From CAYRUP01 sp964578975 (GTDB lineage: Bacteria; Pseudomonadota; Gammaproteobacteria; DSM-16500): a stretch of 27,210 nt of DNA. The position numbers and the translations under genes are program-made. Positions 1 to 7,539 of the stretch are shown piece by piece. The stretch's first letter is position 1, and the number at the start of each line of letters is the position of its first letter. The notes beneath the pieces were generated by a model. It was not told the origin of the DNA and did no database searches. It saw nothing but the letters and a program-made list of their open reading frames with translations. The stretch covers positions 1-27,210 of the forward strand of contig CAZOFA010000022.1 in NCBI GenBank assembly GCA_964578975.1. The letters run 5' to 3'.

Positions 1-3
1 AAC

Positions 4-75
4 AAGGGGTCAAATGCCGACATCAAACAAGTTAACTGTTTTTATAGCTTGTTTGATGTCGGCATTTGACCCCTT
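4..75. repeat. 28-bp perfect palindrome of the AAGGGGTCA family
   Basis: The arms at 4-31 and 48-75 are perfect reverse complements, 28 bp each, around a 16-nt AT-rich loop. The outer end reads AAGGGGTCA, as in the elements near 2306, 14117, 16964, 17014, 22047 and 24901, but the inner arm (ATGCCGACATCAAAC) differs from all of them. It could fold as a strong hairpin upstream of the Fic gene. Such elements resemble REP-like sequences mobilised by RAYT (Y1) transposases, but none is encoded in the window. Confidence 0.85.
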
Positions 76-95
76 CGTTCCCATGGGTCCTGGAT

Positions 96-122
96 CCCGC
101 GGACAAGCCGCGGGACGACGTG
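96..122. repeat. GC-rich small palindrome (CCCGCGG...CCGCGGG)
   Basis: CCCGCGG at 96-102 pairs with CCGCGGG at 108-114 around a 5-nt loop and runs on into GACGACGTGG. The GGGACGACGT part recurs in the palindrome at 14042-14077, so the two belong to one dispersed family. The rest of the stretch to 276 shows no convincing gene. Its short open frames fall within repeat-derived sequence. Confidence 0.6.
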
Positions 123-276
123 GTACGCGCACACGCAGGTCCGCCCCTACGATTTGTGTATGTGTCTGCCCAGCAGCGGCGTACTTTCGCGCCCGCTGAC
201 ATTGAATTTACTCGCAAATTAAAAAAAATCAATTATGTTAAAATATATTTAGATTCCTTTTAACAGTGAAATTAAT

Positions 277-1731
277 ATGTTAAGCCAGAGTCAACGATTG
301 GAGAATCTTTTAGATCAATTCAGAGATGAATATAAAAGTAATTTCGATAACGCTATTCTAGAAACACCTCCCTCTGAAATGTGGCGATATTTTGTTGACT
401 ATCCGGCAAATAAGGGGCTGAGCGATGGAGATATGATAAATATCGGTTGGCTTTCATTTACGGAAAATAATTATTTAATAGGTTTAACGAAAGCGTTCCA
501 CAGCATGCTAACGACTTCTCTAAACTTTAACTCCGCGACACCTCCTAATGATTTCGTTGAATTAATGTTAAAATTTCAAATGCGCGCTTTATTTAACGTC
601 TTAGATAAAAGAAAAATTGGAATTTGTCGTTATCCAGATATGAGATTTGGACTACATGATAAAATTAATACTACTCGCGCTGGTTTTAATGAGATTATTT
701 CTGAAATAAAAAGAGATAATACCCGACTTATTCAACTCGATTTTTATGAACAGCACGCGGGAAAATTAGTCCCCGTAGTAAGACAATATGTAACAAATTC
801 ATCAAACATGCGACAAGCTGAAGCATTCTTAAATCCAACGAATAGCCATAGAATTAATTTTAAAGATGTAAATGATTATAACCAAGATAAAATTGATGCA
901 ATTTATCGTTCTTACATGGAAGAGCACTTTCTATGCGGGTGCGACTTAGTAAGCTTGATCTTATCTGATGATCCTGAGGAAATTGTTGAAATAAAGAAAA
1001 AACGCTTAGAACAAGAATTCGAAATATACCAAAGGAATATTGCCAACGCTCAATCTATGACAGATCGTTTAATTGCAATTGGATCTTTAACTTCGCAGAT
1101 AGTAAAGTTTCATCCATTCTCTGATGGTAATGCACGAACAATCGCAGTTTTATGTTTAAATTTTTTATTAAAACAAAATGGCTTTCCTCCGGCGATTGTT
1201 AATCCAAATTTTTCTGGCGGTTATTCAGGTGATGAATGGCAGGAGGAAATTTTAAATGGCATGGAAAGAGCGCTTGAATTAGCTAAAAAACATACGTTGC
1301 CTTGTATTGCTACTGAAGTCATTTTAGAAAATGCAACAAAAGAAAAACAAGAACAGCACCAAGATGCAATTCAAGTTGAAACGCTTGTCAGAAACATTCG
1401 CTCTCTTTATGCAATGATATCAAACTATTCAATAATGAAAATCATCATAGAGGGTCTAGAACAATTCGTTTATAACGAAAAACTAACTGATACAGATATT
1501 CAATCCATGAGCCGAATTTGCAACAAATTATTAGAAGTTAAGGAATCTGATAGTGTAAAAATCCCAGAAATTTTTACTCAAGAAATTCAGATTTTATCGC
1601 CTGCGACTTCTGGAAATTTATTTAGCGAAACAGCGGATGCTAAACTAAAATCTCTTTATGCAAACCTTATTGAAGCAATAAAAAAACCCGCTCCTTCTGT
1701 AGACAAAAATTTAAGTTTGGGCTCTGAGTAG
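277..1731 (+). CDS. Fic-domain protein, probable AMPylase-type effector
   Basis: This 484-residue protein has a Fic core motif HPFSDGNAR at residues 279-287, after a long helical region (about 205-275). Fic enzymes usually transfer AMP or another phosphate-containing group from a nucleotide to a hydroxyl on a target protein. The catalytic His279, the acidic Asp283, Gly284, Asn285 and Arg287 are all present. The second Arg of the extended HxFx(D/E)GNxRxxR motif is replaced by Ala290. The 270-residue N-terminal part and the C-terminal helical part (about 350-484) match nothing I recognise. An S/T-xxx-E-N match at residues 5-10 resembles the Fic inhibitory helix motif but may be chance. There is no antitoxin-like gene next to it, so a host-directed effector is more likely than a Fic/Doc toxin. 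The start has only a weak ribosome binding site. No signal peptide is visible. Confidence 0.85.
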   Translation: MLSQSQRLENLLDQFRDEYKSNFDNAILETPPSEMWRYFVDYPANKGLSDGDMINIGWLSFTENNYLIGLTKAFHSMLTTSLNFNSATPPNDFVELMLKFQMRALFNVLDKRKIGICRYPDMRFGLHDKINTTRAGFNEIISEIKRDNTRLIQLDFYEQHAGKLVPVVRQYVTNSSNMRQAEAFLNPTNSHRINFKDVNDYNQDKIDAIYRSYMEEHFLCGCDLVSLILSDDPEEIVEIKKKRLEQEFEIYQRNIANAQSMTDRLIAIGSLTSQIVKFHPFSDGNARTIAVLCLNFLLKQNGFPPAIVNPNFSGGYSGDEWQEEILNGMERALELAKKHTLPCIATEVILENATKEKQEQHQDAIQVETLVRNIRSLYAMISNYSIMKIIIEGLEQFVYNEKLTDTDIQSMSRICNKLLEVKESDSVKIPEIFTQEIQILSPATSGNLFSETADAKLKSLYANLIEAIKKPAPSVDKNLSLGSE

Positions 1732-1764
1732 TCGAACAAACAAGAAAGACAGCGTTGTACGGTA

Positions 1765-2052
1765 TCAGACATGGTCTTTTTCACTTTTCAATAATAAATG
1801 TGGAAACAAAATGAGTTTTTCTTTTTCTTGGCGAGACAGTTTTTTAATATAACATTCCAATCGTTTTGCAACGCTCGCCTCACTCACTTGCCAAGATTGC
1901 GCAATTTTAATGGGTTTAAAACTTCGCGTATATTTGCATTTGGCGCGCCCTGTCACATGATCGTTAAAACGGCGCTGAAGATCGATAGTATAACCCGTAT
2001 AATAATTCCCGTTATTACATAATAAAATATAAACCCAGTAAGATTGCGCCAT
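1765..2052 (-). CDS. GIY-YIG domain protein, YhbQ/UPF0213-like
   Basis: The 95-residue protein is a single GIY-YIG nuclease-type domain. YVYILLC-like strands at residues 6-12 are followed by YYTGYT at about 17-22, then Arg27 and Arg28 of the helix, and a KYTRSFKP segment near residues 40-47. Length and layout fit the small stand-alone YhbQ/UPF0213 family, often annotated as excinuclease-like although the role is mostly unknown. It converges with the Fic gene, with 33 bp between the stops. The stop of a remnant reading frame lies only 3 bp before its ATG, so it may once have been the second gene of a coupled pair. There is no clear Shine-Dalgarno sequence. Confidence 0.85.
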   Translation of the reverse strand: MAQSYWVYILLCNNGNYYTGYTIDLQRRFNDHVTGRAKCKYTRSFKPIKIAQSWQVSEASVAKRLECYIKKLSRQEKEKLILFPHLLLKSEKDHV

Positions 2053-2055
2053 ACG

Positions 2056-2223
2056 TTAAAGTAACTCAACTAATTTATTCAAACGAGCCACCAGTATTTC
2101 AGCACAAAATAAAAAATCATCGATATGCATTTTTTCTTCCGGATCGAGTTGTGTGGTTTTTTCATTAATAGCAATCGTAAACGGCTTATAGGAATTATAA
2201 AGCCCCTTTTTTCTAAACCAATC
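2056..2223 (-). pseudogene. C-terminal remnant of an unidentified gene
   Basis: A minus-strand frame of 55 codons runs from just after a stop at 2224-2226 to a TAA at 2056-2058. It has protein-like composition (it begins DWFRKKGLYNSYKPF and ends VARLNKLVELL) but no start codon near its upstream end. The only ATG inside would give 24 residues. It ends 3 bp before the ATG of the GIY-YIG gene. I read it as the tail of a gene whose 5' part has been lost. I do not recognise the family. Confidence 0.4.
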
Positions 2224-2305
2224 TTACTTGCATCGAATCACAACACACTATTCCGTGACTGAAACATTGATCTTATATTTTTTTTCCCTGTTTTTATAAA
2301 TGGAG

Positions 2306-2360
2306 AAGGGTAAAGTATAAACCAGGCTCTTGTAATGACCTAAGTTTATATTTAACCCTT
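2306..2360. repeat. Decayed palindrome, AAGGG...GTATAAAC subtype
   Basis: The left arm AAGGGTAAAGTATAAAC (from 2306) faces the right arm TAAGTTTATATTTAACCCTT (2341-2360). Both are worn copies of the GGGGTCAAGTATAAACTTG arm seen intact at 24990. It lies in the 361-bp gap between the GIY-YIG gene and the next minus-strand gene. Apart from this element and the remnant at 2056-2223 I see nothing else in that gap. Confidence 0.6.
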
Positions 2361-2419
2361 TCTTTTTTAAGCGTAGGTTGGTGAAGTTGTAATTTTTTGA
2401 GTGACTGAATGAATTGATA

Positions 2420-3121
2420 TTACTTGTTGTCTTTTTTTAAACTCAAAGATCTAAACCCAATAGGACTCGCCACAGAGGGTTGGAAAGAACTGGTGTTTTT
2501 GCTGAAGCTCCACTTTTGATTATTACTTACCTGCATCTCTTGATTTTTATCGCGATTTGGTAGTTTTTTCTCGTACGTTTCTTGCAAAGTTTTAAGCTGA
2601 TCTTTCAACCAATCATTATTGTGAATCTCATCGTGCTCGCAAGCAAGAATTTCTTTCCGATATTGAGTTGTTTTATTGAGATCAAAATCAATTAAATATA
2701 TTTTTTCAATAACCGCTTTGCACTCTCTCATTAAATTGTTGCGCTCTCTTAAAAAAGAGAGATTTTTATTAGTCACTTTTCCAATCCATATTGGTGAACT
2801 TGCAGGATCGTTACAGATTTGTTCCGTTGAGTTTATGACATCCTGGACTAAACTTGGCGGCAAATCACGAAAGTATTTAGTTTCTCTTAACACATGGTCT
2901 GGCAACGCTTTCAATTTTTGTTCTATTTGTTGCGTCATTTCATCAATTTTACTTTCTATTTTTTTCTTATCCAAAAACCATGTCGTTTGGTACTGCGCCA
3001 AACTTTTTGATTGCATCTCTTTTTCTTCTTGATCTGTCTCCAAAGCATAGAGCGCTCGCGCCTTTTCACTAAATTTTTCAGCGATTTCTGCCAGCAGGTC
3101 TAGTTTTTCACGTGCATTCAT
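2420..3121 (-). CDS. Helical coiled-coil protein, unknown function
   Basis: The 233-residue protein is rich in Lys, Glu, Gln and Leu, with long predicted helices at about 1-35, 50-80, 125-150 and 165-200. It has no signal peptide, membrane segment or motif that I know. The C-terminal 35 residues are polar and low in complexity (Ser, Asn, Phe, Lys). Size, helicity and the disordered tail resemble many Legionellales effector candidates, but that is only a resemblance. The start ATG is preceded by a weak GGTAATTT. It stands alone, about 190 bp from the next minus-strand gene upstream. Confidence 0.65.
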   Translation of the reverse strand: MNAREKLDLLAEIAEKFSEKARALYALETDQEEKEMQSKSLAQYQTTWFLDKKKIESKIDEMTQQIEQKLKALPDHVLRETKYFRDLPPSLVQDVINSTEQICNDPASSPIWIGKVTNKNLSFLRERNNLMRECKAVIEKIYLIDFDLNKTTQYRKEILACEHDEIHNNDWLKDQLKTLQETYEKKLPNRDKNQEMQVSNNQKWSFSKNTSSFQPSVASPIGFRSLSLKKDNK

Positions 3122-3245
3122 AAATTACCAAATGATGATATGTTAATAAAATGCGCATTTTACACGGTGTGGCATTTTTATGCAACTTGCTCTAGGAACT
3201 TTTTTAATATTTTTTATTATTTTTCATAATGTTAGGTACCTAATT

Positions 3246-3343
3246 GCTCGGCCTCGCAAGGACGAGAGAAATGTCATTGCGGCGCCGAGCAGAGCGAGTC
3301 GAAATAATTCAGTTATAAACGAGGATTGCGCTGCGCAGGGCTC
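3246..3343. repeat. Dispersed GC-rich palindromic element, overlaps a gene end
   Basis: GCTCGGC (3246-3252) and GCCGAGC (3284-3290) are inverted repeats around a core containing GTCATTGCGG. The right side reads GAGGATTGCGCTGCGCAGGG. The wording matches the CGTCATTGCGAG / GCAATCC element at 20056-20170, a type found scattered in many proteobacterial and rickettsial genomes. Its right end extends into the last codons of the minus-strand gene ending at 3313. Confidence 0.55.
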
Positions 3344-4218
3344 TCTTCAAGCTTTTCATCCTCTACTTGTATGATGGCAACATGAGGGTTTAGAGCATAT
3401 TCCAATCCTGCTATTCTATCTGCATACACCACTTTATATCGTTCTAGTTGATTTTGCAGTTCGTCAAAAATGTTGCTTAGGCAGTCCAATAAAGAATTAA
3501 TGCTGGATTTTTCGCTGACACGTTCCGCACGCAACAGACCTTTTTCCATGAGTGTTTTAAATTCAATTTGTAATGATCCTGAGTATTTAGTCAATGGTAG
3601 AAAGTTAATTTTATGATTACTCATATCTCTTTCATTAAAAGCGTCATAAATCGCTGTCACTAAACATGGCAACACACATCCAAGAATACAAAGAGAAATA
3701 ATTAACCCCACTATTTCAAAAAAAGCTTGCAATTCTCTCAGTGAAAGCTCGTCATCAAGATAGGTACAGGGGAAATCACAATTGGCTAGATCCGTCTTTA
3801 TTTCGCTAATGTGATCAAACGTAAATTTCATGACTGAAGCACAGGTTACTAAAATAGCAAAAAAAATGGTTTCAATCGAAGAAAGAATGACGACACACGG
3901 AGAACAAGCACAGTATTTCTTTTTCTTTTCTATTTCTGCATCTGCGTGGACAAGAAATTGATAAATTAAATTAGAAGAGTCTGTCCTACTCTTTTGAGCC
4001 ACCAAACGTTTTTTATTTTGCTTGAATTCATCTGTTCGCATGTACTGGGAATACAGTTTTTTGTTGCAGAAAAATAATTGCTTTAAATCATCTTTTGCAA
4101 GATACGGATTTACTACAGCAGTTTTAAAAAGAGAATTCTCCATCAGTAATTGGCGTAGATTTTCACTTTTTGATAAAGTCCTTTCACTGATCCATTGGTG
4201 TGCGTTGCGTGCGTTCAT
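3313..4218 (-). CDS. Two-helix membrane protein, unknown function
   Basis: The 301-residue protein has a strong ribosome binding site (AAGGAGGAC just before the ATG). Two hydrophobic stretches, about residues 108-130 and 153-178, flank a short loop that holds two Cys residues (ANCDFPCTYL). Polar N- and C-terminal regions would lie on the same side of the membrane. The C-terminal part is helical and ends in an acidic patch, VEDEKLEES, followed by a short tail. This patch resembles the E-block of Dot/Icm type IV substrates. The final ten or so codons fall in a repeat element, so the tail may be a late addition. I do not recognise the family. A translocated membrane effector is possible but unproven. 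Confidence 0.65.
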   Translation of the reverse strand: MNARNAHQWISERTLSKSENLRQLLMENSLFKTAVVNPYLAKDDLKQLFFCNKKLYSQYMRTDEFKQNKKRLVAQKSRTDSSNLIYQFLVHADAEIEKKKKYCACSPCVVILSSIETIFFAILVTCASVMKFTFDHISEIKTDLANCDFPCTYLDDELSLRELQAFFEIVGLIISLCILGCVLPCLVTAIYDAFNERDMSNHKINFLPLTKYSGSLQIEFKTLMEKGLLRAERVSEKSSINSLLDCLSNIFDELQNQLERYKVVYADRIAGLEYALNPHVAIIQVEDEKLEESPAQRNPRL

Positions 4219-4532
4219 GAGTCCTCCTTTTTAACATCATGATAAAAAATGAGATTTTCTAATGCCAGCTCCCTCGGCCCATAACCCCGTGATTGCTCTA
4301 TTACACTGATTTTTCAGGTAAAAAAAATTTAGACATGGAAAATTTTTGCGCATAGCTTATAGTGGAAATAGAGGGAACACTCTACTATCAATGGAATAAT
4401 GCGTCATTAATTATTGGCATAGGAAATGAATACTCTATGCTCCAGATTTTTTTTACGGATTTTCCATGAAAAGGAATTAAATTCAAATTTCAAAATCGGC
4501 TGTATACTAATTTTGCAAACTTATTTGGATTT
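4219..4532. other. 314-bp gap with a possible decayed reading frame
   Basis: No intact gene is visible. The plus-strand frame of the ORF starting at 4533 continues upstream as protein-like sequence across a TGA at 4467 and back to a TAG at 4353 (for example EGTLYYQWNNASLIIGIG). The ORF at 4533 may therefore be the tail of a gene broken by two stops. The only other item I can point to is the promoter-like sequence just before 4533. Confidence 0.35.
4501..4508 (+). promoter_or_regulatory. Extended -10 promoter candidate (TGTATACT)
   Basis: TGTATACT matches an extended sigma-70 -10 box, 25 bp before the GTG at 4533. No good -35 box is visible at the expected spacing. Transcription would begin near 4515, leaving a short leader. 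Confidence 0.35.
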
Positions 4533-4874
4533 GTGAATGGCGCATCAGGTCAGGCGGCCATTAATAATATTGTTTTGTTAAATACTATTTCTCCGGGAAC
4601 ACATTTCTTTGATGGCATTGACATGGCTTCAAATCCAATACCGCCGGTGCCACCCTCCCCTCCAATTTCCAACCAAATTATAGAAGAAATTCCGCAAATT
4701 ACCTTTTCAAATTTATATTTATTATCTTCTGATTGGATGAGTATGGCTAAATTAGATTTTCAAGAAATAAATTATGCGGATGTTATTTCTGAGCTGTATA
4801 GTGGAAAGAAAAAATGTGTCAGCTTAGGGTCTGGCATTACCTTATGCGCCAGTCCTCAACCGAAAGTGGAGTGA
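4533..4874 (+). CDS. Small ORF of unknown function, possibly a gene remnant
   Basis: The 113-codon frame begins at a GTG with a poor ribosome binding site. It has no membrane segment, a proline-rich stretch (IPPVPPSPP) at about residues 37-45, and a C-terminal segment with two Cys residues. It ends 5 bp before the converging stop of the histidine kinase. The same frame is open and protein-like upstream apart from stops at 4467 and 4353, so it may be the end of a decayed larger gene. I do not recognise it. Whether it is translated is uncertain. Confidence 0.4.
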   Translation: MNGASGQAAINNIVLLNTISPGTHFFDGIDMASNPIPPVPPSPPISNQIIEEIPQITFSNLYLLSSDWMSMAKLDFQEINYADVISELYSGKKKCVSLGSGITLCASPQPKVE

Positions 4875-4879
4875 AATCT

Positions 4880-6895
4880 TTAAGCTTTGGCACTGATTTT
4901 ATTCGCCAACCATTTTTTTAAAACTTTATCTAACGTTTGGATGGTAAATGGTTTGGAGATATAGTCATCCATGCCGGCTTCAATACATTTTTTGTTGTCG
5001 TCTTTTAAGCTATGCGCGGTGAGCGCAATGATAGGAATATGACGTTTATTCTGATCTTGCTCTGCAACTCTAATTTGTGCTGTTGTTTGATAACCGTCTA
5101 ATTCAGGCATTTGACAATCCATTAAAATTAAATCATAAGGAATGTTTTGAATGGATTGTAACACCTCCAATCCGTTGGCAACCGCATCCGCTCTAAATCC
5201 TAATTTAGTTAATATGCGCAGACACACGTGTTGATTAATGGAATTGTCTTCCGCTAATAGTACTCGGATCTTTGGATGAAAATGAACAGGCTTATTACTG
5301 GGAATTTGAGGAACTTTTTCATTCTTATCAAAATGGTTATTCACCACTCTAATCAAACCTTCATACAATCTTGTCGCGCGCACGGGTTTAGCGATAGTCA
5401 GGACAATGTTTAACTCTTTTAATATATCTGAATTAAATGCCATACCTAATGATGAAAGTATAACCGCAGGAATTTTAGAAAATTGTTGATGAGAGCGAAT
5501 TAATTTAATCAGTTCAACACCATCGACATCTGGCATATTATAATCAACTAATAACAATGAATAAGGATCCTGTTTATCGATCGATTGAAAGAGTAAATTA
5601 AACGTTTCTTGTTTATTACACGCAACATCACAACGCATATCCCAACTTTCGGTTTGATGTTTAACGACTTCACGATTGATTGTATTATCATCGATACACA
5701 ACACATGAAGATTATATAATAAATGGAGTTTATCAAATTTTGGAAAAATATCAGCGATATGATGTTCAATCAATGGCAAATGAAATGTAAAAGTACTGCC
5801 TTGACCGGGTGCGCTTTTTACACTAAAGTTTCCGCCCATCTTTTCAATTAAATGCTTAGAAATAACTAAACCAAGGCCCGTTCCTCCGTATCTTCGCGTA
5901 ATAGAAACATCACCTTGCGAAAATGGTTGAAATAATTTTTCTTTGACAGAGTCTGTCATGCCAATGCCGGTATCACTTACTTCAAATAAAATATCCACAT
6001 TTTGATTTTTTCTATTCGCCAATTTGATTTTAAGGGCCACTTCACCTTTGTCTGTAAATTTAATCGCATTTCCTAAAAAATTATTTAAAATTTGTCGAAT
6101 ATGTGTCACGTCACCATACAAAAGATCCGGAACATTTGATTCAATAAATGCACCTACCTCCAAATTTTTACCGCCAATTTGCGCACTCATTAAATCAACA
6201 ATTTCATCAACTAATATTTGCAGCGAGAATTCAACCTGCTCAATATCCATGCGTCCCGATTCAATTTTAGAAAAATCTAAGATTTCACTGATAGACGATA
6301 ATAAAATTTCGCCAGAGATTCGCACAACGTCAGCAAATTCACGTTGTTCTTGTGTCAAATTCGTATCTAATAATAATCCTGTCATGCCGAGCACGCCATT
6401 TAAGGGAGTACGCATTTCGTGACTCATCACCGCTAGAAAAGCCGCTTTAGCACGGTTTGCAGCTTCTGCCCGCACTGCTAAATCCTCCGCTTTTACTTTT
6501 TCTGCTTCCAACTCTTTGGTACGTTCCTTGACACGCAATTCCAATTCTTTATTAATGACTTTCAATTCTTCTTCAGCATGGATTCTGCGCGTAATATCAA
6601 ACAAATAAATATAAAGCGAATTAGCTTCTGGCACGGAGAAAATTTGTTGTTCGTAAATCGCATTATGATACGCAATTTCCTTAGCAAAAATGATTACTTG
6701 TGATTCTGTTGATTCAAATAAAGCTATATTTTCCATTAAGCCCGAAAAAATCGGATGATTAAATCCTTGATCCATTAAATTGGGAAATAATGCTCTTGCA
6801 GCCAAGTTAATATATTCAATCCCACCCTGGCGATTAATCTTAATAATGGGATTAGGATTCCATTCTGTAAAAAAATGATTATCACTATTCTTCAT
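4880..6895 (-). CDS. Hybrid histidine kinase, PAS-HisKA-HATPase-REC-REC
   Basis: The 671-residue protein starts with a PAS-like domain (about 8-105), then a coiled coil (105-150). The HisKA box holds His159 in SHEMRTPLNG, and the ATPase has an N box (NNFLGNAIKF, 271-280), G1 (DTGIGM, 308-313) and G2 (GGTGLGL, 337-343). Two receiver domains follow. REC1 (about 396-515) has phospho-acceptor Asp451 and Lys503. REC2 (about 543-665) has Asp593 and Lys648. Both look intact. There is no membrane segment, so it is a soluble sensor. No Hpt domain is attached, so the relay must use a separate Hpt. It is the last gene of the chemosensory operon, 16 bp after the CheC-like gene, which suggests it exchanges phosphate with that system (inference). 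Confidence 0.92.
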   Translation of the reverse strand: MKNSDNHFFTEWNPNPIIKINRQGGIEYINLAARALFPNLMDQGFNHPIFSGLMENIALFESTESQVIIFAKEIAYHNAIYEQQIFSVPEANSLYIYLFDITRRIHAEEELKVINKELELRVKERTKELEAEKVKAEDLAVRAEAANRAKAAFLAVMSHEMRTPLNGVLGMTGLLLDTNLTQEQREFADVVRISGEILLSSISEILDFSKIESGRMDIEQVEFSLQILVDEIVDLMSAQIGGKNLEVGAFIESNVPDLLYGDVTHIRQILNNFLGNAIKFTDKGEVALKIKLANRKNQNVDILFEVSDTGIGMTDSVKEKLFQPFSQGDVSITRRYGGTGLGLVISKHLIEKMGGNFSVKSAPGQGSTFTFHLPLIEHHIADIFPKFDKLHLLYNLHVLCIDDNTINREVVKHQTESWDMRCDVACNKQETFNLLFQSIDKQDPYSLLLVDYNMPDVDGVELIKLIRSHQQFSKIPAVILSSLGMAFNSDILKELNIVLTIAKPVRATRLYEGLIRVVNNHFDKNEKVPQIPSNKPVHFHPKIRVLLAEDNSINQHVCLRILTKLGFRADAVANGLEVLQSIQNIPYDLILMDCQMPELDGYQTTAQIRVAEQDQNKRHIPIIALTAHSLKDDNKKCIEAGMDDYISKPFTIQTLDKVLKKWLANKISAKA

Positions 6896-6911
6896 TTAAT
6901 TTAACTACCCT

Positions 6912-7529
6912 TTATTGATTAACTAATATTAGTAATTGATGTAAAATATAATTCAGTTTTTCTTCTTCAAAAATAAAAGAACCCGATCCGCTAAAATTAC
7001 TCGCCTGATATCCAAACGTAATTTTAATAATATTTTGTGTAGCAAATTGATCTTCAACGGTTTCTCGAATTGATTGTTGAATTTTTTCAGCCGAATCCAG
7101 CTGATAAGTTGCCGGAAGATGCATTAAAGAGCCTGTTAATAATGATTGAACAAATGTCATTAAGTAATTTCCAATAATAATATTGGCTACTTCAATCAAA
7201 GCAGATTGTTCAAATTCATTTAAATTTTTTGTTTCCCCTTGAGATTTATGGAGTAAATAATCACACATTGCAAGTGACGATGACAGTGACGTGAGTAGGA
7301 AAGCGTATCCGTGTAAGCCATTACTTTTGATAATAGAAGAGAGGCTCACCGTTTTCGGGAATGTCATGCTGGCCAATTTCATATTTTTACTCGATACAAT
7401 TTCAATTGGCATAAAATTCACACCACAAGGTGTATTCAAGAATTTAGACAATGACGTTGTCGCTTTCATGGCAGAAACCTTGCTGATTTCTGTCAACATG
7501 TCAGTCAAACGTTTTTGTAAATTCTCCAT
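6912..7529 (-). CDS. CheC/CheX-type phosphatase with one active-site motif
   Basis: The 205-residue protein has the size and layout of CheC, which removes phosphate from CheY-P. CheC normally carries two E/D-x-x-N motifs. The second is present as EVANIIIG (Glu113, Asn116). The first, near residues 14-17, reads EISK, with Lys instead of Asn, so only one site should work, as happens in some CheC/CheX variants. The gene follows CheA by 10 bp. The CheA stop codon overlaps its Shine-Dalgarno sequence (TAAGGA), a sign of translational coupling. No CheZ or CheD is present in the window, so this is the likely signal-termination protein of the operon. Confidence 0.8.
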   Translation of the reverse strand: MENLQKRLTDMLTEISKVSAMKATTSLSKFLNTPCGVNFMPIEIVSSKNMKLASMTFPKTVSLSSIIKSNGLHGYAFLLTSLSSSLAMCDYLLHKSQGETKNLNEFEQSALIEVANIIIGNYLMTFVQSLLTGSLMHLPATYQLDSAEKIQQSIRETVEDQFATQNIIKITFGYQASNFSGSGSFIFEEEKLNYILHQLLILVNQ

Positions 7530-7539
7530 AAAAATTTCC

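Noticed and set aside
14..263. Short open frames in the first 260 bp on both strands.
   Set aside because: They fall in palindromic repeat sequence, lack ribosome binding sites and have no protein-like composition.
277..310. SQRLEN (residues 5-10) as the Fic inhibitory helix motif.
   Set aside because: It matches S/T-xxx-E-G/N, but the motif is short, it lies about 270 residues before the active site, and no structural support is visible.
1732..1775. Hairpin between the Fic and GIY-YIG genes as a two-way terminator.
   Set aside because: Only a 6-bp AT-rich pairing (AAAGAC / GTCTTT) with a loop over 20 nt can be drawn.
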